A stretch of 64,000 nucleotides of DNA, taken from positions 744,501-808,500 of the forward strand of contig JAQGDQ010002367.1 in assembly GCA_030141605.1 (NCBI GenBank), written 5' to 3'. The notes under the pieces are model-generated. The model was not told the DNA's origin and searched no databases. It worked only from the letters and a program-made list of their open reading frames with translations. Positions 12,313-24,099 of the stretch are shown one piece after another (position 1 is the first letter of the stretch; each line of letters opens with the position of its first letter). Source of the DNA: Tubiluchus corallicola (taxonomy: Eukaryota > Priapulida > Priapulimorpha > Priapulimorphida > Tubiluchidae). A program made the position numbers and the translations under genes.

Positions 12313-13407
12313 ATGGACATTAGATTAGGCAACGACAGTGACATCAGTTCACTTCCCACTGATAACATTCACCGTCATCACGATCATCATCACCTCTCCA
12401 TTGTTACTTTGTACGCAAATTGTCACGGCACAGTCCAAGACGGCAACTGGACAACAAAGGACGTGATGTGGGGAGGTATGTACGGTTTTCTCAGTCTACT
12501 CACCTTCACTGGAAACATCATCAACATTCTAGTATTCTCCTCTACAAAGATGCCATGTTCTGCTTTCAACACTTTCCTTTTGGGTCTTGCTGTATCCGAG
12601 GGAACCCAAGGAGGCGTCTACTTTGTGGAACTGACGGTGGCAACGTATGGACCTAAGCAATGCAATCAGAAAGCCCTCAAGTGCTTAGGTTTAATCGGTG
12701 ACATGGCTACTTACACCGCAACGTGGATAACTGGTCTTATATCTGTGGTTCGGTGTTTGGCTATTGTTAAACCAATAAAGTACAGTAACAGCTACGCGAG
12801 TTCTGCTTTTGCCGTTAAGTCCATTCTGGCTTGTACTTTAATGCTTTCTGTACAGGAGGTTGCCATGTGGATTCATGTGTTTGGTCAGCGATTTGAATCG
12901 GAATTGACCGTTCTAGAGCCCATACGACAGACGTTCGGACGTTTCATACCTATCGGTTTTGCGCTTCTTGCGACTGTCATCTCTGTAGTAAAGATGAAGA
13001 ATTTACACAAAATTCGAGACACCCAGTCAGGCGAAAGAAGCCAGAATTACGTCCTAGGTGCGCAAGGGAGGAAAGCAAAAGACGAGCAAAAGGTAATCCG
13101 GATGCTGCTAGCTTTGCTAACTGTGTTTTTTCTGACCAATGGCTATGCTGCTATCAACATAATCTTACAGGCAACCACTGACATTGAATTCAGTCTTGTA
13201 GTGCTCTGGACAGTTCCATTAGCTTTTGGTTGTAACACCTCAGCTAATATCTTTATTTATTTTATCATGACACCACTTTATAGGAAGGTTCTTTGGCAGA
13301 AATGTCTGTTTTCCAGACGCCACCGCGTTGCTTCTGTGAAAGCACTTTCGAAGCCAGTTCGAGTAAGTCACGTGACTTTCGATAATGGACAAGAAGCTGA
13401 ACTATAA
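12313..13407 (+). CDS. Intronless class A-like G protein-coupled receptor
   Basis: A 364-residue protein with seven hydrophobic segments at roughly 53-78, 86-108, 124-150, 166-189, 208-227, 262-286 and 295-318. Rhodopsin-family landmarks are present but modified. TM1 has GN (N68). TM2 has LAVSEG with Glu96 where Asp is usual. Cys124 opens TM3. The DRY position reads V-R147-C. TM6 lacks CWxP. TM7 ends NTSANIFIY, so Asn312 and Tyr316 remain but the NPxxY proline is Ile. The extracellular N-terminus has N-glycosylation sites (N7, N45) and a His-rich patch (20-27). It probably signals at the plasma membrane; the ligand is unknown. The TM7 pattern resembles some peptide-receptor-like orphan GPCRs. 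The start is the first in-frame Met, and the whole frame sits in one exon, common for invertebrate GPCRs. Confidence 0.88.
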   Translation: MDIRLGNDSDISSLPTDNIHRHHDHHHLSIVTLYANCHGTVQDGNWTTKDVMWGGMYGFLSLLTFTGNIINILVFSSTKMPCSAFNTFLLGLAVSEGTQGGVYFVELTVATYGPKQCNQKALKCLGLIGDMATYTATWITGLISVVRCLAIVKPIKYSNSYASSAFAVKSILACTLMLSVQEVAMWIHVFGQRFESELTVLEPIRQTFGRFIPIGFALLATVISVVKMKNLHKIRDTQSGERSQNYVLGAQGRKAKDEQKVIRMLLALLTVFFLTNGYAAINIILQATTDIEFSLVVLWTVPLAFGCNTSANIFIYFIMTPLYRKVLWQKCLFSRRHRVASVKALSKPVRVSHVTFDNGQEAEL

Positions 13408-13751
13408 CAACTATAGCTGGTATCTTTTCAGTTCAAAATCCGACTGCCCTCATGTTAACGCAGGTTTGAATATATTTTTTGCATATCAAGTGACTTGATA
13501 GGTCTAGCTCATAGTAATTTATAAAGTATTGTAAATTGATTATAAAACATGATTTAGTCAAAGATGACTTTATTGATCATGCAAGGAATTATATAAATAC
13601 AAATTCACAAATGCACGACATGTATATGAATGGTATATTACTCGGTAAGCTCCACATTCGAGGAAGAAAAAACTTGCTCCTTTACACTTTGTTCTCTCCA
13701 CGCCAGGATGCGCATAAAGCTAAGATACCTATTCCCCTTCCAAACTATCTT

Positions 13752-14066
13752 GCCTTTTGCCACCATTTTTACTTCTTTCCAGGTCCTCCACCCTATACTT
13801 CTCAGTCTGCTTTGCCACTGCTTTGACTTCTTTCCAAGTCCTCCACTCTATACTTAGTCTGATTTGCCACTGCTTTGACTTCTTTCCAAGTCCTCCACCG
13901 TATACTTCTCAGTCTGCTTTGCCACTGCTTTGACTTCTTTCCAAGTCCTCCACTCTATACTTCTCAGTCTGCTTTGCCACTGCTTTGACTTCTTTCCAAG
14001 TCCTCCACTCTATACTTCTCAGTCTGCTTTGCCACTGCTTTGACTTCTTTCCAAGTCCTCCACTCT
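13752..14066. repeat. 55-bp minisatellite, about 5.5 copies
   Basis: The unit of 55 bp contains TTTGACTTCTTTCCAAGTCC and TATACTTCTCAGTCTGC. The first copy (from about 13752) is the most diverged and the internal copies are nearly identical. It lies about 350 bp downstream of the GPCR stop. Open frames across it on both strands are repeat artefacts. It is not a CRISPR array, because there are no unique spacers. Confidence 0.9.
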
Positions 14067-16520
14067 GTCTTTCTCAACCTACCGCTTTTCTTCTTCATAT
14101 TTTTCCCCTCCCCACTTTCTCTTGTGAGGCCCGGTGTCCACCCAATCGCCGTCTCACACTCGTCTGCACTTTCCCTCAGCAGCAATCCATCTTCTAAGAT
14201 CGTCACTTACTACGATCACTGGTGCCCTGTCCGCCACCTCCCGGTCAGTCACCCAATCCTGCCATCTAATCCTGAGTATCCGTCCCAGGTACTTGGAAGG
14301 ACAGAACAGACTGAAAATTTAAACAAGCTAACTCTGCTGCTATGCTCGCGTGGCACGTTCGTCTGCTGTTATGTTCGTTGGGGGAAATCCTTGCTTTATA
14401 TGTGAGCTAGAACAAGCACTAGAAAACAAACTTATGGTGCTCACTGTATCATAATTTCTTCAGATTGGTACATTTCTATAAAGCATATTGTATCTCACGC
14501 CCACATCGTGAAACTGAAGATTTCAAAACAATTAATCACCCATTTTGACTGATGCCATTAATGAGGTTTATTAATCATCGTCTGGGTGGTTACACCATTG
14601 CGACATACGCGACATGTTATTTAAAACCTACTTGCGTGTTAGATGTCATTGATTGTCATTGTATTGAATGTCTCACACGTTCTACTAAACCATCTGTACA
14701 GTGATTATTTACCCCATCGGTGTATGTACAGTGTGAAACCACAACAGACATTTATTATTATTCAATACTAATGTATTTCAGTCCCGTAGTGTGGTATAAG
14801 GCAATGTTTGCACGTTTTTTATTAAGCTATTTACAAATGTGAAAGTGAGATAAACTTGAGACAGAGCAAACCTAGACAATGGCAAAACTCAATCCAACCA
14901 AACCTAACCAGACCCACAAACCGTGACCAACCCTATGTTAGCCTGTTACATAATGCATCATTTTTGCTACTCGCCTGCGGAGTAACTTATAAAAAGGTCT
15001 ATTTCGCCGTGACATTGTCGTTGTTTGTTATATAGTTGCATAGTAACGTAAAATCTGTTACATAATAACAATGATTGGATTTGGTACATGGTGCAGCATT
15101 TTTTCTTAAATAATGTTGTATTGTTACATAATGACGTTTTTTTTGCATAAAGAACATGAACAAATGGGTTAATGGGGGCTGGTTCTGTTAGTAGCCTCTC
15201 CAAAGTTTATTACTGTGTGTATTCTGTGTTTATTGTAAGGTAAAAGATTAAGCGTTGGGGGAAGAGTGCAAAAAGTCAAAAGTAGCTTCATTAGATTAAG
15301 CTAAAAGTTTGTATAAATTATTTTCGGCACAAAAGGAAGTCTGCCAAACGCGCCAATAAAACCCTCAGCGAAGATAATAGCAGTTTAATACGTTGATGTA
15401 GCATATTCGTTTAAAATGGTAATAATTATTTCTTAATTATCCTAGATTAGTAGGATGTACGATACATACAGTGTGTACGATGTGAATCGGCACTCCATTG
15501 TCGCCAAATTTGCACGGTTTCTTTAAAATATATGTTGTAACGATTGCACATTGCTGTAAATGCCCATGGTTTGCCAATTCTCCACTTTAATTACATTCGA
15601 TTGATCCTATTTCGACATATCCATATTCCTATGCAGTTGGATCCATTCACATAGCATTGTAATAACAACTGGTAATTAAAGGCGGGCTTTACAAAGGTCT
15701 GGGTACGTCGGTAGCAGCTTAATTAGTAGGCAACACGATGTGTCAACTACAGGTCATAAAGAGAAACGCGATACCTAAAACAAAGTTTAATATAAGTTTA
15801 ACTGTTAAATTAAACAACCAGTAACTTAAGCGTAGAATATAACTTTGTATCAACAATATTCTTTGTTGATCTTAAAAAGTTGATTTTAATCTCCGACCGT
15901 ATAGCACGATTTTCTCAAAGAAAATATTTTTGAACATGAAAAAAGCGAGAAACTAAAAACCGCTTTTTCCTGCCGCTCTTTTAAAAAATTAATCTAATCT
16001 AATCTTTTAATCACAAATATCTAGCAACTTTCGGTGTTTTTATGCGTTGATGTACCTCACCATTCACCAGCAGACATTCAAATAAATAACAAGTTAGGCT
16101 TAAATCCCTCACTTAGTTGGGCTTGATGAAAATACGCTAATTTTCGTTCTTGTCAAAGAAGAAAAAACACTTTGGAAAATAACGACTATTGGTAGCCAAT
16201 GCGAAGTTAGACTCGGATAACGCAAGTCGATTGAAAAACCAATATTGGACCTTCAATATCCTATCACATTGTTACGCCACTGTAGGGGAACAACATATTA
16301 ACCTTATATTCCCAAAGGACGCTTTGTTAGTTATATTAGCTACATTTCAATTAGAGTAATGAATTCTGTGAAGTGCTGTTGCAGCACGTTAATACGCATC
16401 ATACGATGCACTACACAGACAAATTATAGTTTAGTAACCTGATCGAACGTTAGTCAGAGCGGTCAGAGTTTATTTACATTATAAAACACGAGTTACGAGA
16501 CTCACAATAACTCAGTTTTG
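14067..16520. other. No supported gene
   Basis: Pyrimidine-rich flank of the minisatellite, then AT-rich DNA. The segment at about 14885-14970 resembles about 3405-3480 (both contain an ACCCTAT(G/A)TTAGC(C/A)TGTT core). I see no coding exon, RNA gene or intact mobile element. Confidence 0.55.
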
Positions 16521-16534
16521 AAGAATTCCTACTA

Positions 16535-17111
16535 CATGCATCAACTAAATTTTCGCAGTTATATATCTAAGAAAATTATTAAAAGTAACATAATCTTTGG
16601 ATTAATTAGTAGGACCATAACTTCAGGAAGAGATGAGATAATTCGCCTACTATACAAAACTCTTGTTCGTCCTCATCTCGAATACGTCAGTCAGGTATGG
16701 GATCCTTACTATCTCAAGAGACATCCGGGCTCCCGAACAAGTACAAGCACGAGCTGTGGACATGATCATAGGTCTTGAAGGATTCTCATGCTCTCAAAAA
16801 CTGCAAAAACAAGACCTGTATCGACTTTCTGCAAGAAAACGTAGGGGAGATTTATTGAAATGTTGAAGATTCTTAAGCGATTTACTGGCATCAATGCAAA
16901 GCAGTTTTTTACATCTAATAGAAGCATTACACGTGGGCACGGTGTTAAATTGTTCAAGCATATGGTCAATACTGAAAGGTATCGGCATAGTTTTCCACAA
17001 GCTGAAGCGATAATGTGGAACTCGTTACTGCAATTATTAGTAAGCGCAAACAATGTAAATAATTTTAAACATAAACTTGATGTAGAACTCCGTGCGAGAA
17101 ACCTATTTTAA
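16535..17111 (+). pseudogene. CR1/jockey-like LINE RT C-terminal fragment
   Basis: Successive plus-strand frames give the C-terminal end of a LINE polymerase. They read IIFGLISRT, then LLYKTLVRPHLEY.SQVWDPYY, then RRGDLLK, then KILKRFTGI, and finally AEAIMWNSL with FKHKLDVEL. The order and spacing match the family. At least two frameshifts (near 16720 and 16860) break it. The 5' RT core is missing. It ends near an AAT microsatellite tail at 17251-17291. Confidence 0.75.
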
Positions 17112-17250
17112 TACCAGTTTGGTATATTACGAGGAGAGTAAACCAACAACGCATAACTGGAAAAGGTTGTTCTTTAGCTAGCTACTCAGTGGATGAGAGA
17201 TTGATCCAAGACACAGAAATCAAAGCTTGCTCACCGTGAAGGTGACTTGT
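17112..17250 (+). mobile_element. LINE 3' untranslated tail
   Basis: This follows the LINE frame. Its segment GAGAGTAAACCAACAACGCA recurs at about 18445-18490 as GAGAGTAAATCAACAACGAA, so that second site is another 3' end of the same family. Confidence 0.55.
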
Positions 17251-17291
17251 TATTAATAATAATAATAATGATAATAATAATAATAATAATG
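17251..17291. repeat. (AAT)n microsatellite
   Basis: An AAT triplet run with one interruption, at the 3' end of the LINE fragment. Confidence 0.85.
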
Positions 17292-20200
17292 TTGAATACA
17301 CTAATTCTTAGCAGAATCAATTCGCACCACTTAATTAAGAATCACCTATAATTGAAATTTTATACATGTAGTTAATTAACAATTTCTTAACTTTCACATG
17401 TAATAGCAATCCACGGATCGGGAAAATTTTAATATCAATGAGCAAGCGAGGGCCCACCTCGCAATGGCCAATCAAGTGCTTTTTTTATATTCTCAACTAA
17501 CGAGTTGATGAAAGCTACTCGTAAACACACCTGGAGAATGTATTGAAATATACTGCGAAATCTAACGTCGACTGTGCATTATTAGTATTATTTTTATTTT
17601 TTCTGCCCCACAAGATTTCTGCAAATAATTTTTTAGCAGTAAAGCACAGACATTATGATAGTGAAACGTTGTGCTTGGGCACTTCATGCAGACGTATGTC
17701 TACAAAGATTAAAAACAGATTTATTATAAGTTTCTCCAGGCCAAAAAGACTTAAGTGCCCGTTTATCAGACCTGCGTTATGCGTTTTTTATACAGTATTT
17801 GCTATTCATTTTCGGCAGGTGGAAGGCGTATACCGAATGCCAGCTAAATACAACCTTATACAATCAGGGCAATTTATGAGTGAGTAAAAAGCTTATTTAA
17901 CAAAGACGAGAGTATTCAATATTGATGTAGCAACTAGCACTACCATTAATGCACAGGCTAAAAAAGCCACATGTAGCCCAAACAGAGTTCACCAGAACAA
18001 AATACCGAAAATAAATGAACTAGCATTTTAGACTCTCAAATTTTATTGTACAAATTTTCATAAAATCAATCGTCTACATGACAAACTAACAATATTTAAC
18101 AAAGTTTGCTGACAAAAATAAACAATAGTGGTAATATGATTGCAGAGAGTAACACTATCAGATTTACAACGACAGGTGACCCTGACAGGTGCATTTAAAA
18201 GCAACAGTAAGTAAGTAAACCACAGAATAGCAATATACTACACATTATATGCACTATATTGTTATTCTGTGCAGCTAACATAATTTTTAGCCAAGTTAGC
18301 CATGAACTTTATGGTAGATCAGGTGTGAATTCCCCCAATATTTAGTCATTTAAAAGCAACAGTACGTAATAATAAGCCACAAAATAGCAATATATTACAC
18401 AATACAATTATGGGGTATTCTGGGAGAAGTAATGAATACTACTTGGTATGTTAGGAAGAGAGTAAATCAACAACGAACAACTGGACAAGATATTAAATTG
18501 AGCTAATGCAAATTTCATACACTCATAGACACGCTAAATTTGCAAATAAAATTACAAGGCAGGTCAGTATGTCTGTATGATGAGTTAACACAATAAGGTA
18601 TAATTAACTAAAGTACACTTTTCGCATTTTTGTATGGTCTTGTTCATAAAGAACAGAAAACTGACACACAGGTTGTAAATTTGTATTTAAAAACTATTTT
18701 ACTAAACGCAGGTAAAGGTGGGTGCACATCTTGCATTAATAAAACCAGTTCGACAATATAATTTGCTAGTATCTTTCAGTGAATACAAATGTAAAGTCAC
18801 CATGGTAACAACAGATTCAAGAAAATACTATTACAGCAAGGCAACACATTATCATTATATTGTGATCTGTCTGGCAAGTAAACTATTAGGTAATATAATA
18901 ACAATGTACTGATATTTAGCCAGATGTCAAGCAGCAAATATGCAGAGCTGACCAGCTCTACGAGTATGTGGATAGCACAGCCATCAAGATTAACCAGATA
19001 ATCACAGCACTGTCACTGTAGCAAAATATATAGCATAGCATGCAAAGCAGTTCTTTCTAGTAATGCTTCTGTGTAATAAATTGATGGTAAGCTGAAAATG
19101 CAGGTGCCTATAAAGAAGAAACTTATAATTTTAATCTGTTTAAACTTTAAACATTAAAGCACGGATTGACAAAAAGCTGATGTTTCACACTTCAAGCTTA
19201 CACACATTGCAACCATTAATAGCAGAATAACAGCCATGAATCGTTAAACTTTAAAATCGAATTTACAAAGCCATCATCACTTTTGTCAAGCACTGCAATG
19301 GAGAATATCATCATTACATGGTTACTAAGCAATATGCAATATGTTCTTGCATCAACAAATGACAATCTGCCACTACCACATTTAACAAGCCAAACTGACA
19401 AAGACATTCTCCTGCTGACAAATGAAAACAGTTAACATAAGATGAAATGAGTTCTGCATTTAATAATGCCAAACTCAACTAATAATAATAATAATATGAC
19501 AAGTCAAATGTTACAAATTTATATAAAATATTAAAATTTGCCTGACTGACTCCAGCATTTTGAACAAAATTATAGATATGAAATTAATTATAAGATATCA
19601 GATTAAGTCTTTAAAATACTTTAATACATATAAAAAATCCCTGCAGTTTCCGGAAGAAGACAAATTTACAAATTCTCATACTTCAGTGCAAATTTACCAG
19701 TTCTGCAAAGCTAGATCACAGTGATATTTAACTTGAATGCCCACAACTATGCATCTGACGAAAATTCTGGCTAAATCATTGCTTATAAAGAAGTGTACAG
19801 GTACAGTATTAATATATCTACTCTTTACATATATTTATTGTACTATATCAGTCGTAGTAGTATATCTACCGTAAACACTTAATGCTGGTGTTGCAATTGC
19901 TGTACTTAAAAGTAACGTATAAATAAAAGTAACATGGAAATTATTTACAAATTTAATATTCAAAATTTGTAAGATAGCGAAATTGTTTACGAAGAAAAAA
20001 CCTGTACTGTCGTCACTATCTCTGTGTATTTGTAAAGCAGATTACACGAATTTCTCCACATTTTCTTAGTTATACAATGTACATGTCAATACTGAAAGGT
20101 TCAGCAGAAAGATTGACACAATATTATCACGATAGTGGACTGAACAGATGAGTTCTGTACATATAGAATTTGTCATCATTAGGTTACTATTTAGACTACA

Positions 20201-21237
20201 ATCAATCACGAACCCAGAGAGGGTAATTGGTAAATAACTGGTGAACCTAGGCAAAGAACAGTGCTCAGCAACTAAATGTTAGTTGGAGGAAACATGTATC
20301 AATACAGAAGTTACAGAACCATAGGAATCAGGAAAAAAGTTAAAGCTTAAAAATTTATAGTGATTGAAATACGAAACAACACAAAAAACTGTACAATAAA
20401 TTATTTCTCCTGGTGACATTTACACAAATTAATATGGGAAAATTTTTCAACAGTTTGATTCTCAGAAAATAACTCCAGTTAGTTGAAAATCTCCAGTTTA
20501 TGCAGACTTAACTGTTTAGAATTTCACTGGAGTGACTGTTTGTATGTTTGTATTTTGATTTGTGTCATACGATTTTCATTACGTACTATTACAGAGTTAC
20601 CATCTGTTTTTACATTTAAGTTTTAATTTTGAGTAAATCCTTTTCTTTCAAACGGCTGATTGTCATGTTATACAGTATTATATTCTTTCATACTCTAATC
20701 ACAAAATCTCTGAGTGTACAATTTCTTTTAATCTCTATCATTGACAGCATTTCACTAGTATTTTAAATTTGTACCTTAATTTTAAATTCACTGCCAACTT
20801 TATTATATTGTAACGTGTGATGAAACGTAGTGTATTGCTTGTGAGAAATAAATTATTACTATTAAGATACTGTTCATAATACTGATATTCAACTGCACAT
20901 CATAAATTCTGTAATTATTAAACTGTCTGCATATTTACACCATTTCATCTTTACTTACTCAACTAATTAGTGCAAAGCCATCCCAAATCCATAGTTACAG
21001 TACTACAGCACTACAGCCAGGGGCGGATTATGACCTTTTGGGGTCCCTAGACTTAGGAAATTATAAGGCCCCTCAGACGGAGCTACCCGCTAACTACAGC
21101 AATAGAGACAGTATTCAACTGACAATAATTAATTTTAAAACATGTAGCACCATGGTTAAAACGCAGGCACCTGCCGATGTACTTTTCGCTATACCTAGTC
21201 TGAGACATGCATGCCCACTGAGATCAGGAAAACATGT
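17292..21237. other. No supported gene; ETFRF1 downstream region
   Basis: I see no coding exon. The stretch holds a second LINE 3' tail (about 18440-18490), two diverged copies of a roughly 60-bp segment (18192-18250 and 18350-18410), and a hAT-like terminus CAGGGGCGGATTATGACC at 21018 with no identified partner. The minus-strand 3' UTR of ETFRF1 must enter from the right. A minus-strand AATAAA exists near 20801-20806 but is not proven to be used. Confidence 0.5.
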
Positions 21238-22821
21238 TCATGCATCACTGTAATACCGTTTCTTCATAGCGCGATATTTACGCAACTTGTACAGAGCTTC
21301 TAGTTCTTTCACTACATATTCACCACGCATAATCAACAGCTCGATTTGCTCAGGATCTTTAACATCTTTGTTTTTTGTAAAAGCTGCTTTTAGTCGTTCG
21401 TGAAAATATTCGGCACCTTTCGGATAATCTCGTCCGAGATAATGTAACTGAAATTATACAAAAATTTTAATAGAAAAGAACAGGTTATTTTATGGTTCTG
21501 CCTGATCTTTTCCATTTTACTATAAGGTATCAGGAAAATATGAATGTAAAATCAATTTTAAGAGAAAGAAATACAGCAAGAAAAAATCAGACCATTTGAA
21601 CAAACTGGTCACTCCATGAAACATGCCTTGCCTTTTTAATCCATTTATACAGTGGCTTAAAATAATTTCCTAAAATAGCCATCTATTACAACTGTTTAAT
21701 GAGCAATAAAATTTTTTACACTTCCAGCCAATGATGATAAGTGTGAAAAGGTCAAAGTGAACTAGACAATACATTTGTGTACACATGACAACGCCTCGCA
21801 GCAGATGCTATTGTGATAGTAACAGCTTTAACAGCTAGCTAGAAGATGATCTAGTTCATTTTTCTTGTTCCCCAAACAAGATCCTGCTAATAAATCATTC
21901 TACACAGAGACTGATGCATAACTGATGCAAGAGACGGCTTTGCTTTACACACATGTCACGTGACGATTGTAGCTAAGACGCGTTGCTGTGGTACACTTAA
22001 TCTTTAACCTACAGCAACGGTGTGCGCTCGATGAAATTGTGAAAAGCCTTATTCTATTTGCAATTTGTAATTCTATTTCTAATAGCAACAGCAGATGCAA
22101 TGACGTTAAGTAAATGCATATATTGACGATACATGCATTTGTCGCATTTCCAGATATTTTGTGCCAGAAACCAGTTAGCAGTGCAAAAGCATTAATCTAT
22201 TGGCCACCAATGATATTTCTTCAAAATCAAACATTAGCAAGCTGACATTGTATCTGGCCGAAGTGTTGAGGCATGTTTGAATGTGAATGCACACTGCCTC
22301 AACAATCCAGATGAAATCAGTATGGTGAATGAAATCTAAGATTAAAGCTGACGGTTGGCCACCTATTCATAGACTAGCTTTCACGCAGCTTTAATTGCTA
22401 ATATTCACTAAGCAGTGAGCAAACAGTCACTTTGGTCACTCCGGATCTTTCCTTGCCATATAAATCAAGATTTATTTAAAAAACCTCATCGTCTTCTTCC
22501 AAAGAAAGGAATTTTTTTAATATTTTAGGCAGGCTTTTCTGGCAGCTTTAACATCATAATGCTAATTTCTAACAATTATTCAACAACAATCAATTTTAAT
22601 GAGCTGTAGACATTAAACAAACAGAACACAACATAAATGCTTCTATATACGTTAACACAGTACCTAAATATGACATATTGTAAAGTTCATGTTACCACTT
22701 ACATCACACTAGTAGTCATAGCAGAAAATGTTATTTAAAATATGCATGGTAAAATTTTACATACATTTTTATAAAGCTGGATAACTCGACTACGAAGACT
22801 AGCATGAATTTGTGACGACAT
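21238..22821 (-). CDS. ETFRF1: ETFRF1 (LYRM5), LYR-motif electron transfer flavoprotein regulator
   Basis: Two coding exons, 22821-22765 (19 codons from ATG) and 21447-21238 (69 codons plus stop), joined in phase 0 by a GT..AG intron. The 88-residue product is close to the length of the animal family. The N-terminal LYR-type helix reads RVIQLYKN, followed by [11 protein letters not shown]. The C-terminus has the family-typical [19 protein letters not shown] block. Known role: a mitochondrial matrix protein that binds electron transfer flavoprotein and regulates its FAD content, and so fatty-acid oxidation electron flow. It is transcribed away from DNAI7, head to head, as in vertebrates. No frameshift or missing block is seen. 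Identity is by motif recognition. Confidence 0.93.
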
Positions 22822-23020
22822 TTTTGTGCTGTTTTCACCTTAATGTGCCGTGTTGGATATGCATAAACCTAGTTTTAACCTGCAAAAACACAATAACACG
22901 AAAAAATCTTCAAAAGTTTGATTTAAGAATCGCCACGATAATTAACTATAAAAAGAAAGAAACCAATGCTCCTTGATCATAACTAATTCCCAGCAATTAG
23001 CCTAATCCAGTTTAACCCAA

Positions 23021-23275
23021 TTAGCACATGCAATGGTAGCTGGAACAAACTGAACTAATCACCACAAAAACATTATGAGAGTATTCAAAGTCCTTCAGAT
23101 TGTTAAAAAGATTTCTGATGTACACATGTTTTCTGATGTATACACCATCCTTTATATACAGCTTGCTAAAATATCTAGCGTAATCTAGAATTACGACATT
23201 TTTCGTGTCAATGAAATGACCAGTATCCCAAAAGTGTTGGGCCAACTCTTTAGCTGCCTCACTACACTAGCATTA
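23021..23275 (-). pseudogene. Retroelement C-terminal fragment (GIY-YIG-like context)
   Basis: The minus-strand frame contains AAKELAQHFWDTGHFIDTKN followed by a YIR motif. This resembles the segment 'LAEH...TGH.I....' found near the C-terminus of GIY-YIG-carrying retroelement proteins such as Penelope-like elements. Only this short piece is present, so it is a relic. Family assignment is tentative. Confidence 0.4.
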
Positions 23276-23706
23276 GGATGAAACAATAAGTAGGATTTCA
23301 CCAATTTTTATCATTTATAATAGTTATTCAGAAATTATATGCTTAATAAATGTTATCTCTTCACTTAAGCTATCCTCAGAACTGCAATAACAAAGAATTA
23401 CCGAATCTCAAGATTAAAAGAAGAAAAAACACAGACATGCAGGACAGATATCAATTATGTATGCATACAATCTCACACATACAACTTAATACACATTCAT
23501 TTGTTCACACACTCACATACAATGTAATCAATTATCAGTTCTCTCATGCACACATATTGTATAAATACTCATTCAAATGAACAACACACACACACAAAAC
23601 TTCATGCACAAACACTTACTCATACAGCCACCCACAATGAATGTAATCAGTGATCCTGTCATGCACAACTCATACTCTTTATTGTAATTATGTGAGTGTG
23701 TACTAA

Positions 23707-23707
<1 letters not shown>

Positions 23708-23744
<37 letters not shown>
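23708..23744. repeat. (AT)n microsatellite
   Basis: A perfect AT run. Confidence 0.9.
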
Positions 23745-23746
<2 letters not shown>

Positions 23747-24099
23747 TCAATGTTTTTCAAAGATATGAATCGAATTAGCAAGTTTTAAGCTGTTGGATAG
23801 TAAATTTCAAGTTTTTGGTCCAATATTAGAAATGAATTGTTTTACAACAACGGTTCTTAGCTGAATACTCTATTAATTAAATCGAGTATTATATACTTTA
23901 TTATTTATTTAAACCGGATTGTCAAAAAAGTTGGAAGTGAGTTTTAAACATAAAAATTGAAACCTTACTAATATAATATATATATTATACTATAAAAATA
24001 ATATACTAAATCATCAAATTTTAAAATTTTACAGTTTAAAAAGTGGGAGTTATTAACTTCTGCATGTTTGGGCAAATTATATAAAATCCCGATTAGATT

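Noticed and set aside
13752-14066. CRISPR-like array
   Set aside because: The 55-bp units abut with no unique spacers, and the genome is eukaryotic.
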